Assembly: GCA_964371615.1 (NCBI GenBank) | Contig: CAYJMS010000001.1 | Span: 558,001 to 622,000 of the forward strand | Direction of reading: 5' to 3' | Source of the DNA: SpSt-333 sp964371615 | GTDB lineage: Bacteria > Bacteroidota > Ignavibacteria > UBA10030 > UBA8401 | DNA length: 64,000 nt | In this document: positions 44,701 to 53,757 of the stretch, piece after piece | Layout: each line of letters opens with the position of its first letter | Numbering within the stretch: the stretch's first letter is position 1 | The notes under the pieces: generated by a model | What the model saw: the letters and a program-made list of their open reading frames with translations, nothing else | What the model was told of the DNA's origin: nothing | The model's database searches: none | Translations under genes and position numbers: made by a program

Positions 44701-44809
44701 CGACCAGGTCCATCAATATATGTCATTGGTGAAAGAATTGTATCCGGATCGAGTGATTACCGGTGTATTATTGTATTTTGATCTGGGAAAGGGGGTGCCG
44801 GTACTGTGA
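41753..44809 (+). CDS. addA: AddA/RecB-type helicase-nuclease
   Basis: 1018 residues. An SF1A UvrD-type helicase opens the protein: Walker A ASAGSGKT (K26), Walker B-type MIDEFQDTSPIQW, VGDTKQSIYGFRGADW, PLTTNYRSAQALVD and VHKAKGLGFPVTIV, with IYVALTRARNEMYV motif VI. The C-terminal PD-(D/E)XK nuclease has GRLFRIDRIIID and VVDFKTGSDD, close to residues 950-980. It pairs with AddB (GTGA overlap with the next gene) to resect double-strand ends. Chi regulation cannot be judged from sequence. It is divergent from nfeD, with 134 bases between them. Confidence 0.9.
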   Translation: MSILPKDISYHFPHLFVIPASAGSGKTYTLSHRYVQFLLSRKIHPNGIRNILAITFTKLAAKEMKERILTVLKMAALRDEHTIEELSALTELSHDDIAVRSEQLTQEILRNYSDFNVRTIDSFLTTVFKASSLELGVQPNVSIEFDHDAILDRAFRHYSQSLKEGAEEMRFVDGLISLIESNESMSKGFLWNPFSKIVREVRELQKQFGRSSNDPLLIDGDARLRTLKQTIVAKAEKLRGMLEESTLPVNNYFVKDVARLAGGEVLEIATKGKTKKYFNKYSEDAGAAKEIKRLFTVIRPMEKALDEYVTVYAHTYYQPFVRAVSLAGNSIRNVKLLEGTVVIDDINRMLARYLSRDIVPEVYLKLGERITHFMIDEFQDTSPIQWKNLQPLIEEALSKQGSLFAVGDTKQSIYGFRGADWHIFRDLIQGKYFPSAPAVVLPLTTNYRSAQALVDCVKEIFSVNVAAAGFESHAAASGLYNFAQDVPDTERNKGYVEIRLIDNADADAGASTQRRYIVSTIQDCLQRNYSYGDIAVLTQTNADVVEISSWLNHEGIPFLSLSTLDIRKRKIIGEVISILRFFDSPIDNLSFTTFITGKIFRGVAPHMDAHRMHAFLAGCRNAKTENYYRSFRTKFASEWERYFDRLFSLVGYLPLYDLVSEVYKTFSVFAASPTEESALIKLLECVKEFENSGSNSLKDFLTFSTEEGSDFWSIQIPGTVHAVRIMTVHKAKGLGFPVTIVSLKEKRSKANSMVTVDTDDGLSVLRVSKNYGERNTTLGGIYDDRAAESVIDDLNKIYVALTRARNEMYVTVLYKKKETLPAAILKEKVFGAKYVSAEKEKAENQLPLIASLYRTERSTLPVAQYEKIGVLETRRGDLIHEILSRIEYCDQNVVDTVRSAVNGIAVPPEFNAETEISKLTHFLESEEIRKYFTTAPGRSILREQDVTSSNGRLFRIDRIIIDTNTVTVVDFKTGSDDNVDDHRDQVHQYMSLVKELYPDRVITGVLLYFDLGKGVPVL

Positions 44810-47637
44810 GTACTGTGCGTTTGATTTCTCCTTCGATGAACCTGACGGATGTGGTGGCCGATCTTGTCGGCACAACGACAAATCTTTCCAACTCCATTGT
44901 CGTCTTTCCCGGAAAACGTCCCGCACACGTGCTCCGGAAGAGGCTCTCCGAACGAATCGGATCGGCATTTCTCCCCCCGCATATATTTTCGATCGATCTG
45001 TTCGTCGATTTTCTCCACGCTGAAAAATTCGCATCGACATTTCCGGCCGTGAATGAATTTGATGCGGTCGCGATCCTGTTCGATCTGCACAATACAATGC
45101 AGGGCGACATGAGAATCGGCGGAGGTCACTTTACGACACTGGAAACGTTCTATCCGGTCGGTGTAAAGATCTTCTCTGAGTTGGAGGAATTGACTATCGC
45201 CGCCGTCACGCCGCATCTACTGCGGGCATCGGTTTCGACAGTGACCCTTTCCTCCGCAGCAGCATTCGCTCTGTTGTATGAGCAGTTCTATGCTGCACTG
45301 CGGCAAAAAGGATTTTCCTCCCGCGCAGTGCGGTACAGGGAAGTGGCGGAAAGTATCGGCACGATTGATGTGACGCAATATGACCGCATTATTCTCGCTG
45401 GCTTTTTTGCCTTTACACAAACGGAAGAGACGATTATCCGGCATATTTTGACATTGAAGAATGTCAGCATGGTATTCCAAAACGGGGAAGGAATTCAGGC
45501 AACGTTGGATCGGCTGCGGCTGAATCCGGAACCGGAAGGCGAGGAAAGAAAACAGGAATTACGGTATTACGAATCCCCCGATGCGCACGGACAATTGTTT
45601 GCAGTGAACCGGGTGCTGGAACAATCATATCCCGATCCTATCGTTGACAGCGGTGAAGCGGTTATCGTACTCCCTTCATCGGAAAATCTTTTTCCCATCT
45701 ATCACCAGACGTTGTCGGCGTACGGCCAGAGCACGTATAATCTGGCATTGGGATATCCTCTTTCACGAACGCCGGTATACGGTTTTCTAGTTTCGTTGCT
45801 GGAAGTAATCGCATCATCGAGGGACGGGAAAGTCTATGTCCCGTCCTATGTACAATTTCTGCTTCATCCGTATACAAAGAATATCCTCTATTCAACGCGC
45901 GCCGACATCACACGGATGGCGATCCATGCACTAGAGGATTTTTGCATGGAGCACAGCGCCCGTGTGTTTCTGGGACTCGATGAAATAGAATCTGATCCGC
46001 AACTCTTCGAATCGATGATGAAGCGGATGGCGCATGACGGCATCGATATTGATGCGGATGCACTTCGTTCACACATCAAAGAGATTCATTCGGTCACGCT
46101 TCGGTCATTCCTGAACGTCCGCACCGTTGCAGAATTTGCCGACGCCTGCATTGCCGTCCTTCAGTATATCAATGAACGCTCTACGGCACACCGTCATCCG
46201 TATTTCCGTCCGTTTGTCGAAACACTGCTGGAGCAATTTGTGCTGCTGAAGCAATCGTTGCTGTCGGAACGGTCGTTTGGAAAGATCGAATATTATCTTC
46301 TGTTTCTCCGGCATTGTGTCGAATCCGGCGAAGTTCCTTTTACCGGCACACCGCTGCAGGGATTGCAGGTACTCGGTTTTCTCGAAACGCGCGGACTGCA
46401 ATTCAAAACTCTCTTAATGATTGATGCAAATGACGATATCCTTCCCGGACGGGCGCAGCAGGATGTCCTCCTGCCGTTGCAGATCAGGGAGCAGCTTGGC
46501 CTGTCGACATACCGCGATCAGGAGAAAATTAAAGCGTATATCTTCGATGTACTACGGAGAGGATCGCAATCGGTACACTATTTCTATATCAACAACCACG
46601 CAAAAGAAAAAAGCCGTTTTGTGGCACGCCTGCAATGGCAGGACCAATTGAGGAAACAATCGCTGGATCCCGTAAACATATTTTCTCAGAACTATGCGAT
46701 CGATCTCGGTACGGTAAATCCCGTGCCGGTGTTGAAGGACGACGCGACGATCCGTTTGTTGAAGGAGTTCGCATTTTCATCAACCGCACTGGATACCTAC
46801 CTGACCTGCGGACTTCGTTTCTTCTACCGTTATATTTTGCGGCTGCAGGAAAAGGAAGAGATTTCGGGCGATGTCGAGCAGACCGATATCGGGTCCATTG
46901 TTCATGATATTCTGCACGAATACTTCTCTCCGATGAAAGGGAGACCGTTGACGGCGGACGACCTGGATGAAAAAAGAATGCGGAAGATTGTTCATGACAA
47001 TTTCCGTTCACAATACGGGAACGAACAATTCGGCGAACAATTTTTTACCAAACGGCAGGTCGAAAAGCATCTTGTTGAGTTTCTGACGACAATTCAAAAG
47101 GATATTGTCAATCGCTCGACCGTGATTATAGATGCGCTGGAAGAGACGTTGGCTGCGGAGATCGACGGGGTCCGTTTTACCGGAAAAGCCGACAGAATCG
47201 AAACACGAAACGGCATGACGCATATTATCGACTTCAAGACCGGCCATAATGAATCGACATACCGCATTGTGTTCGATCGGCTCTCCGCTGCGGATCGTCA
47301 GACATGGAAGGATTCCATCGGCTCGGTCCAGTTGCCGATGTACGTGATGCTCTTTGCCGAATCGGCAAAAATTCCGGCGGGACAAATTATTCCCTCGCTG
47401 GTCTTCATCGGCCGGAAAGAATTGAATGAAGAAATTGAAGTGAATCTGTTCGAATCCGAAAAACAATCTGCCGAATGGTATCCGAAACTGCGGGAAATAA
47501 TTCTGTCGTTAACGCGAGAGATTATGGATGCGTCAGTACCGTTTACGCCGACCGGGGATTTGAAGAACGATTGTTCCGGCTGTCCGTTTACCACAATGTG
47601 CGGCACACAGTGGGTTGAGAAAACCGTATATTCATAA
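44806..47637 (+). CDS. addB: AddB-type nuclease subunit with 4Fe-4S motif
   Basis: 943 residues. The start GTG overlaps the addA stop in GTGA. The N-terminus has a degenerate Walker-like motif (VVFPGKRPAHVLRKRL); the middle carries LQVLGFLETRGLQFKTLLMID, an inactive-helicase feature of AddB. The C-terminal PD-(D/E)XK nuclease has the FTGKADRIE and IIDFKTG signatures. The cysteines C668, C923, C926 and C932 fit the C-x(n)-CxxCx5C iron-sulfur arrangement of AddB nuclease domains. With AddA it forms an end-resecting helicase-nuclease in the cytoplasm. It is followed by a palindromic repeat element. Confidence 0.88.
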   Translation: MSTVRLISPSMNLTDVVADLVGTTTNLSNSIVVFPGKRPAHVLRKRLSERIGSAFLPPHIFSIDLFVDFLHAEKFASTFPAVNEFDAVAILFDLHNTMQGDMRIGGGHFTTLETFYPVGVKIFSELEELTIAAVTPHLLRASVSTVTLSSAAAFALLYEQFYAALRQKGFSSRAVRYREVAESIGTIDVTQYDRIILAGFFAFTQTEETIIRHILTLKNVSMVFQNGEGIQATLDRLRLNPEPEGEERKQELRYYESPDAHGQLFAVNRVLEQSYPDPIVDSGEAVIVLPSSENLFPIYHQTLSAYGQSTYNLALGYPLSRTPVYGFLVSLLEVIASSRDGKVYVPSYVQFLLHPYTKNILYSTRADITRMAIHALEDFCMEHSARVFLGLDEIESDPQLFESMMKRMAHDGIDIDADALRSHIKEIHSVTLRSFLNVRTVAEFADACIAVLQYINERSTAHRHPYFRPFVETLLEQFVLLKQSLLSERSFGKIEYYLLFLRHCVESGEVPFTGTPLQGLQVLGFLETRGLQFKTLLMIDANDDILPGRAQQDVLLPLQIREQLGLSTYRDQEKIKAYIFDVLRRGSQSVHYFYINNHAKEKSRFVARLQWQDQLRKQSLDPVNIFSQNYAIDLGTVNPVPVLKDDATIRLLKEFAFSSTALDTYLTCGLRFFYRYILRLQEKEEISGDVEQTDIGSIVHDILHEYFSPMKGRPLTADDLDEKRMRKIVHDNFRSQYGNEQFGEQFFTKRQVEKHLVEFLTTIQKDIVNRSTVIIDALEETLAAEIDGVRFTGKADRIETRNGMTHIIDFKTGHNESTYRIVFDRLSAADRQTWKDSIGSVQLPMYVMLFAESAKIPAGQIIPSLVFIGRKELNEEIEVNLFESEKQSAEWYPKLREIILSLTREIMDASVPFTPTGDLKNDCSGCPFTTMCGTQWVEKTVYS

Positions 47638-47676
47638 CTGCGTCAGTGGGAGCAGTTACAAAAACTTCTATTCTTT

Positions 47677-47765
47677 GTCATGCCGAGCGCCCGCCTGCCG
47701 GACGGGCAGGAAGTCGAGGCATGTTTTATCCGATGTTGTCACCCCTCGTCTTCGCTCGGGGTGAC
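47677..47765. repeat. Compound palindromic intergenic repeat
   Basis: GTCATGCCGAGCG starts the element, followed by CCTGCC/GGCAGG and CATGCC/GGCATG pairs. A second hairpin, GTCACCCC with GGGGTGAC (47738-47745 and 47758-47765), closes it. The GTCA-start and GTGAC-end boxes match the REP-like repeats at 61932-62002. It lies between addB and the convergent methyltransferase gene. Confidence 0.7.
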
Positions 47766-47799
47766 AGATTGGTCTAAAAAATAATTTTTGCGACCGGTT

Positions 47800-48228
47800 C
47801 TAATAAATAAACGGGATCAAGCGCCAGGTACCATTTGCGTATGCTGCATACTCCGGGAATTTTTTCTGCAGTAACTCCTCTTCATATCGTAATTTGGATA
47901 GCAGCGTGATGAGCAGTAGTGACAACAAAAAGATCGATATCATATCCGGTCTTTCAATAACGAATGATACGGCAAGGAGTATAACAGAAAGATACATCGG
48001 ATGCCGGATCACTCTGTATGGCCCAGAATTTCTTAACGCGGCATCCGTCTTTGGTTCGGGCCGTACTCGAAGATTCGGCAACTGCATGACGGCAATTGAC
48101 CAAATGCCAAGAATGCCGGAACAACCGGAGATAATAAGGAAAAGCTTGTTATGGAAGGGGAGTCCGCAGTACCAGACGATCACTCCTAACAATCCGAATT
48201 GAAGTGTCACCAATATTAATGAGATCAT
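47800..48228 (-). CDS. Isoprenylcysteine carboxyl methyltransferase-family membrane protein
   Basis: 142 residues with four likely membrane helices. The family signatures are NSGPYRVIRHPMYLSVILL (residues 67-85) and the C-terminal EELLQKKFPEYAAYANGTWRLIPF, both typical of ICMT/PEMT-type methyltransferases. The RHP element near the middle and the Glu in EELL probably bind S-adenosylmethionine. Substrate in bacteria is usually unknown. The gene is alone, converging on the repeat element and divergent from the PIG-L gene. Confidence 0.85.
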   Translation of the reverse strand: MISLILVTLQFGLLGVIVWYCGLPFHNKLFLIISGCSGILGIWSIAVMQLPNLRVRPEPKTDAALRNSGPYRVIRHPMYLSVILLAVSFVIERPDMISIFLLSLLLITLLSKLRYEEELLQKKFPEYAAYANGTWRLIPFIY

Positions 48229-48286
48229 GAATTGTACTTAACAGGATTAGTATCTATATTATTAAAGACAATACTGAACGGAATAT

Positions 48287-50743
48287 ATGAAAAATATTAT
48301 TATCACCCTGATCGTATTTACTGTGTCCGCACGCGCCCAATTGGTTCAGCCGAATGCGGCCGATATTCAGACTGCCATCAATGCTTTACCGGTGATAGGG
48401 TCGGTCCTGTATGTCGCTGCACATCCGGATGATGAAAATACGGCATTCCTTTCGTATTCCACCAAAGAAAAATACTACCGCACCGCCTACCTCTCCATCA
48501 CACGCGGGGAAGGTGGTCAAAACGCGATAGGTACGGAGCTGGGAGCTGATCTGGGGATTATACGCACGCAGGAATTATTGGCGGCCCGAAGAATAGACGG
48601 TGCGGAACAGTACTTCACGCGGGCGATCGATTTCGGCTATTCGAAGTCGTCGGATGAAACGTTGCGGCTTTGGAATAAGGACAGCGTATTGAAGGATGTT
48701 GTTTTTGTCATTCGGAAGTTCCAACCGGATGTTATTATTACGCGCTTTTCTCCGACGCAGGGGGGACACGGGCATCATCTGGCGTCGGCGATACTGGCAC
48801 AGGAAGCATTCAAGATCTCCGGTGATCCGAATGTCTATCCGGATCAATTGCGATTTGTCAAACCCTGGAAAGTCAAAAGAATTCTTTTCAATCATTTTCG
48901 ATTCGGGAACATCGCTTCCAATCCGCAGAATAGTCCGTCAATCAAGATCGATGTCGGCTCCTACAATCCGCTGTTGGGCAGGTCATACACTGAACTTGCC
49001 GGCATCAGCCGAACCATGCACAAAAGTCAGGCGATGGGATCTGCGCTGAACCGGGGGAGCAATGTGAATGAATTTGTTGTGACGGATGGTGCACCGGCAA
49101 CAAATGATCTTATGGAGGGAATCGACGTGACATGGAACAGAGTCCCCAACGGAAAAAAACTTACCCGAATGGTGAATGCTATACGGCAAAAATTTGATCC
49201 GCTTCATCCCGATAAAAGCATCCCGGCGTTGTTACAATTTCGTTCGGTGATAGCGACGATGAACAGCGATCCGCAGATTGAAAGAAAAATAAAAGATGTC
49301 GAATCGCTGATTTTTTGGAGTGCCGGACTCCATGTTGAAGCTCGATCGCAAAGCCCCGAAGCAACGCCGGGTGATTCAGCCCTTATCACAATGACGATAG
49401 TGAATCGGAGTTCGGTTCCCGCCACGGTGCGTTCAATTTTCTCACCGCAATTGCAGATAGATACGACGGTAGATCGGATGTTGAAAAACAATGATCCGTT
49501 CAAAATGCAACTGAGATCGTTGATTGCACACGATAAACCTTTTACACAACCATACTGGCTGGAGCATGAAATAACAGGACATAGGTATACAGTGGAAAAT
49601 GAATCATTGGTCGGCATGGCGGAAGGTCCACCGCCATTCACTGTTGGCGTTACCATTGTGATAGGACAACAGTCAATGAGGCTTCACGTTCCGGTGAGGT
49701 ATTCGTGGGTCGATGATATCAACGGTGAACAGTACCGGGATCTTGTTCTTGTGCCGCCGGTTTCGGTAAGTACAATGGAAAAGAATATTATCGGTAACAG
49801 AAACGAACCGTCGCAATTACACGTCAGAGTGAAATCTTTGAAAGGAAATGTTGATGGAACGGTAAAGATAACCATGCCTAAGGGATGGCGGGGTGGTGAA
49901 GAAATGAAATATTCGATTCCGGAAAAGAACCGTGAACAACATTTCACATTTTCTCTCCGCCCGGATTCTTCTGCAGAAAACGGGCAATTTCTGATTTCGG
50001 CCGTAACATCCACGGGCACATATTCACATACCGTAACGACTATATCCTATCCCCATTTCCTCCCGCAGTCGGAATTGAAACCGACCGCCGGCAATCTGTT
50101 GAACATTGATCTGAAAAAACGCGGGCGCACAGTCGGATATATTATGGGGGCGGGAGACGAAGTACCAAAAGCGTTGCAGCAGATGGGATATGATGTAACG
50201 ATGTTAAACGATGATGATTTACGGGGAGCAGACATATCGAAGTACGATGCAATCGTTGCCGGCATCCGTTCGTACAATACCCGTGAACAGCTGCGCCTTT
50301 CGCACGGACGATTAATGGAATACGTTAATAATGGCGGCACGTATCTTGTCCAATATCAAGTGATGGAGCGGGGGATCACCGACAATATCGCGCCGTATCC
50401 CATGGAAATATCACGGGATCGTGTGACCGATGAAACCGCTACGGTGACATTTACCGATCTCTCTCATACGGTGTTAAAATCACCAAATGTGATCACGGCA
50501 AATGATTTTGACGGCTGGGTACAGGAACGGGGATTATATTTCGCCCGTACTTGGGATTCACAGTATCAGCCGGTCATCGTCTGTTCCGATCCCACCGAAA
50601 AGCCGATATCGGGCGGACTCCTTATAGCGCAATACGGCAAAGGTCACTACATCTTTACCGGATTGTCATTCTTCCGTCAGTTGCCGGCAGGTGTGCCGGG
50701 GGCGTATCGTTTATTTTCTAACCTGATATCAATAGGGAAATGA
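48287..50743 (+). CDS. Large secreted PIG-L/LmbE-type deacetylase
   Basis: 818 residues with a signal peptide (IIITLIVFTVSARAQ). The N-terminal domain has the zinc-binding AAHPDDE (residues 45-50) and later GGHGHHLASA, as in PIG-L/LmbE N-acetylglucosamine deacetylases. Around residues 370-570 is an all-beta region with Ig-like character. The C-terminus has a Rossmann/GATase-like unit (RTVGYIMGAGDEVPKALQQM, YDAIVAGIRSYNTREQL, YVNNGGTYLVQYQVM). The layout, a deacetylase followed by a GATase-like domain, is seen in secreted Bacteroidota PIG-L proteins. Substrate is unknown; it is too long and too secreted to be the bacillithiol enzyme BshB. Confidence 0.85.
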   Translation: MKNIIITLIVFTVSARAQLVQPNAADIQTAINALPVIGSVLYVAAHPDDENTAFLSYSTKEKYYRTAYLSITRGEGGQNAIGTELGADLGIIRTQELLAARRIDGAEQYFTRAIDFGYSKSSDETLRLWNKDSVLKDVVFVIRKFQPDVIITRFSPTQGGHGHHLASAILAQEAFKISGDPNVYPDQLRFVKPWKVKRILFNHFRFGNIASNPQNSPSIKIDVGSYNPLLGRSYTELAGISRTMHKSQAMGSALNRGSNVNEFVVTDGAPATNDLMEGIDVTWNRVPNGKKLTRMVNAIRQKFDPLHPDKSIPALLQFRSVIATMNSDPQIERKIKDVESLIFWSAGLHVEARSQSPEATPGDSALITMTIVNRSSVPATVRSIFSPQLQIDTTVDRMLKNNDPFKMQLRSLIAHDKPFTQPYWLEHEITGHRYTVENESLVGMAEGPPPFTVGVTIVIGQQSMRLHVPVRYSWVDDINGEQYRDLVLVPPVSVSTMEKNIIGNRNEPSQLHVRVKSLKGNVDGTVKITMPKGWRGGEEMKYSIPEKNREQHFTFSLRPDSSAENGQFLISAVTSTGTYSHTVTTISYPHFLPQSELKPTAGNLLNIDLKKRGRTVGYIMGAGDEVPKALQQMGYDVTMLNDDDLRGADISKYDAIVAGIRSYNTREQLRLSHGRLMEYVNNGGTYLVQYQVMERGITDNIAPYPMEISRDRVTDETATVTFTDLSHTVLKSPNVITANDFDGWVQERGLYFARTWDSQYQPVIVCSDPTEKPISGGLLIAQYGKGHYIFTGLSFFRQLPAGVPGAYRLFSNLISIGK

Positions 50744-50818
50744 TTTTCTCCGGCAGAATGAAGCAATCAACGCAGGTGATACTGTTGTCAAATGCGAAAT
50801 CTACGGTGAATTAATCGA

Positions 50819-52051
50819 ATGGCGTTATCATTACAAAAATATCTTTCCTCGTTCATTTATACTGAAGAGGGAAAACGATCCCCTACAGTCGTTGAATCGG
50901 CCTCGATAGCGGGTTCAATTGTTCCGCAATTCACCAATGAATTCTGGACATCCCGGCAGCGTCAGGCACACTCGCTGCACGAAGTATCATACCGCGCCTG
51001 CTTCAAACCGCAACTTCCCCGGTTTTTTATCGAACGACTGACAGATGATAGCGATGTCGTCTATGATCCATTTTCCGGACGAGGGACCACCGTTCTCGAA
51101 GCGGCGTTGCTCGGCAGGAACATCGCAGCCAACGATGTGAATCCATTGAGCAGGATTCTCTCCCGCCCGAGAATCTCTCCCCCGACTATTGAAGAGATTG
51201 CACACCGGTTGGATCGCATACGATACACCAAAAAAAACCGATCCGGTATATCGCTATCGATGTTCTTTCATGAAAAAACTCTACAAGAAATACTCTCATT
51301 GCGTAAATATCTGTTGTCCCGTGCTTCTTCCGGTTTGGAAGATCATGTGGATCGATGGATCCGAATGGTGGCCACAAACAGATTGACGGGACACTCGAAG
51401 GGATTTTTCTCAGTCTATACGCTTCCTCCGAATCAGGCATTGTCGCCGGAGAGCCAGAAAAAGATCAATGCAGTAAGGAAACAGAAACCGGAATACAGGG
51501 ATACCAAAACGATCATACTCAAAAAATCACGGCAATTATTCCGCGATCTTGCCGAGTCGGACAGGAGACGATTACGCCGGTGTGCAAAAACCGCACAGTT
51601 CATCACCGACGATGCGCGATTGACGCGATCGTTGAAATCCGGCTCCGTACGATTGACCGTTACTTCACCGCCGTTTCTCGACATCGTCCAATATGCGAAC
51701 GATAATTGGCTGCGTTGCTGGTTCAACGGCATCGATGCCGGCGCAGTGGCGAAAAAGATCACCACGTCACGCACGATCATTGAGTGGAGTGCCGTGATGG
51801 CTGCGGTATTCCAGGAACTTCATCGCATTACAAAAAAAGGGGGACGGATCGTCTTTGAAGTCGGAGAGGTGAGAAACGGGAAGATCAAACTCGAGGAGTA
51901 TGTCGTTCAGTTGGGTATTAGTGCAGGATTTCGATGCGAAGCGATCATGATCAACCGGCAAAATTTTACGAAGACGGCGAATATCTGGGGAGTTTCCAAT
52001 AATACCAAAGGGACCAACTCGAATAGAATTATAATCTTCGTTAAAAAGTGA
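50819..52051 (+). CDS. Solitary DNA methyltransferase
   Basis: 410 residues, cytoplasmic. The S-adenosylmethionine-binding motif DPFSGRGTT (83-91) precedes the catalytic TSPPF (282-286) by about 190 residues that presumably include target recognition. TSPP is usual for amino-methyltransferases of m4C or m6A type. The C-terminus has GGRIVFEVGEVRNGK and a KGTNSNRIIIFVKK end. No restriction enzyme gene is adjacent, so it is an orphan or part of a regulatory set. It converges on a DUF2911 gene across a palindrome. Confidence 0.82.
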   Translation: MALSLQKYLSSFIYTEEGKRSPTVVESASIAGSIVPQFTNEFWTSRQRQAHSLHEVSYRACFKPQLPRFFIERLTDDSDVVYDPFSGRGTTVLEAALLGRNIAANDVNPLSRILSRPRISPPTIEEIAHRLDRIRYTKKNRSGISLSMFFHEKTLQEILSLRKYLLSRASSGLEDHVDRWIRMVATNRLTGHSKGFFSVYTLPPNQALSPESQKKINAVRKQKPEYRDTKTIILKKSRQLFRDLAESDRRRLRRCAKTAQFITDDARLTRSLKSGSVRLTVTSPPFLDIVQYANDNWLRCWFNGIDAGAVAKKITTSRTIIEWSAVMAAVFQELHRITKKGGRIVFEVGEVRNGKIKLEEYVVQLGISAGFRCEAIMINRQNFTKTANIWGVSNNTKGTNSNRIIIFVKK

Positions 52052-52065
52052 TGCCTTTAAAAATG

Positions 52066-52096
52066 GTGATGCCATGACTATGAGTCATGGCATCAC
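52066..52096. terminator. Bidirectional terminator between the methyltransferase and DUF2911 genes
   Basis: A perfect 14-bp inverted repeat GTGATGCCATGACT / AGTCATGGCATCAC with a three-base ATG loop. On the minus strand it is followed by CATTTTTAAAGG, a U-tract; on the plus strand by TTCTACTAG, a weaker one. It lies between convergent genes and can terminate both. Confidence 0.85.
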
Positions 52097-52123
52097 TTCT
52101 ACTAGCATCATTCTTACAAAAAT

Positions 52124-52987
52124 TTACTTTTTCTTCCCCTTCATCGCCGGTAGTTTTGCCTTCCATTCTCCGACCATCTTCTCGAAGAACGATGTGTTTG
52201 CGTCCGCTTTCTTACCGATCTCGATCGCCTGTTCGCCGGTCTTCACAGCATCGGCAAATTTATCCTGCGCTGCGAGCAATTGCGCCTTCAGAGAATAGTT
52301 GGACCAAGTCGGTGCAAGAGCAATGGCTCGATCAGCCGCTTGCACGCCCCGCTCATAGTCGGATTTGTTATCGATCGAATACCGTGCGAGCAGCGCTGCC
52401 TGTGTCGCTGCTTGTGAGGTCAGACTCGTTTCCAATTTCGCGATATTCTCATTGGTGTTCGTTGCGACGGTGAACGACACGGAAAGTTTTTCCCATCGGA
52501 GAGCGACTTTCGCCGATGACATGGTCAGATCAGAAAAGGAATAGGACAACCATTCTTCATGCGCTGTCTGTTCGGGGGTGACGGTAAACGTCAGGACATT
52601 CTTTGTTGAATCGTAATAATACGCTCCCCATTGATCGGCGGTGGAATTGAAGATGACCGTCCAGGCTTTTTCACCGGGAATTGTGAAGAAAGAATATTTT
52701 CCCGCTTTCAACGTTGTGCCGTTGATCTGCACATCGTCGGAAAAACTGAACACTGTTGCATTATTTGCACCGGCACGCCAGACCTGTCCGAACGGAACAA
52801 GTTTTCCCCAGATCTCGCGTCCTTTTACGCCGGGACGATGGTACGTGACCGTGACTTCGCTGATACCGATCGTTTGACTGACCGAGGCGAACGGGCTGAC
52901 GCGCAACAATCGCTGCGGTTGCTGCTGAGCCAAGACCATACTACCGGTAACAGTGAATAACAACAGTGCGGTGAGAATGTGTTTCAT
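52124..52987 (-). CDS. DUF2911 domain periplasmic protein
   Basis: 287 residues with signal peptide (LTALLLFTVTGSMVLAQ). The N-terminal 180 residues contain RVSPFASVSQTIGISEVTVTYHRPGVKGR, GQVWRAGANNATVFSFSDDVQINGT and AGKYSFFTIPGEKAWTVIFN (shown as adjoining pieces), the typical DUF2911 pattern common in Bacteroidota. The C-terminal third has two helical TPR-like units (SDYERGVQAADRAIALAP, DKFADAVKTGEQAIEIG) and a charged KGKKK end. Location periplasmic or secreted; function unknown. Confidence 0.87.
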   Translation of the reverse strand: MKHILTALLLFTVTGSMVLAQQQPQRLLRVSPFASVSQTIGISEVTVTYHRPGVKGREIWGKLVPFGQVWRAGANNATVFSFSDDVQINGTTLKAGKYSFFTIPGEKAWTVIFNSTADQWGAYYYDSTKNVLTFTVTPEQTAHEEWLSYSFSDLTMSSAKVALRWEKLSVSFTVATNTNENIAKLETSLTSQAATQAALLARYSIDNKSDYERGVQAADRAIALAPTWSNYSLKAQLLAAQDKFADAVKTGEQAIEIGKKADANTSFFEKMVGEWKAKLPAMKGKKK

Positions 52988-53103
52988 GAAACCTCCTTGT
53001 TTTGATGATAAGAACGATCGTCAAATTTAACTGAATTTATTGCAATAAAGTTTCCATAGAAAATTGTGGAAAATATCATAATAAATCGTCATTTTACAAA
53101 TAT

Positions 53104-53175
<72 letters not shown>

Positions 53176-53232
53176 CAAATAATGTTGCACACTCATCCGG
53201 TCCGACGTGCCCGCACAATATAGGTAAAATGT

Positions 53233-53607
53233 ATGGCAAATCGAATACTTGTTGTTGAGGATGACAGTAATATTGAACAACTTGTCTCTTTCAAACTAAA
53301 GAATTCCGGCTTTGAAGTCCATTCTGCGAATAATGGCATGAAGGCGTTGGAGTTTTTAAAGGATAACACCGTCGATCTCATCATTACCGATATGATGATG
53401 CCGGTAATGGACGGGAAGGAATTGGTGCTACAGTTGAAAAAAGACCCGCGATTGAAATCCATTCCGACTATCATGCTCACATCGCGCTCCCTCGAAAAAG
53501 AAATTGTCGATGCATTTTCCTTCGGCGTCGATGATTATGTGAAAAAGCCGTTTAGCCCTCAGGAACTGGTTGCACGGATCAAAACCGTGTTGATGCGCCG
53601 GAAATGA
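53233..53607 (+). CDS. Receiver-only response regulator (CheY-like)
   Basis: 124 residues, one receiver domain and no output domain. The acidic pocket is E9, D10 and D11 (VVEDD), the phosphorylation site is D53 (IITDMMMPVMDG), and the switch residues are T83 (MLTS) and K105 (KKPF). The Y in DDYVKKPF matches the aromatic switch position. No histidine kinase is in the window. It comes shortly after the tRNA and starts the polysaccharide-type cluster, so it may act by protein contact with the HEAT-repeat or glycosyltransferase partner. Confidence 0.93.
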   Translation: MANRILVVEDDSNIEQLVSFKLKNSGFEVHSANNGMKALEFLKDNTVDLIITDMMMPVMDGKELVLQLKKDPRLKSIPTIMLTSRSLEKEIVDAFSFGVDDYVKKPFSPQELVARIKTVLMRRK

Positions 53608-53757
53608 CATCATTTCACCCGTAATTTTCCGTTCTGAACCAATCTCTATCTTTCAGTGTATTAACAGAGAGAATAAAGACTTTCTTATTTTCTCAGGATA
53701 TTCTATCTTTACTATGCAATTTGCATATTTTCTCTTATTGATGAAGGAGACACTCCA

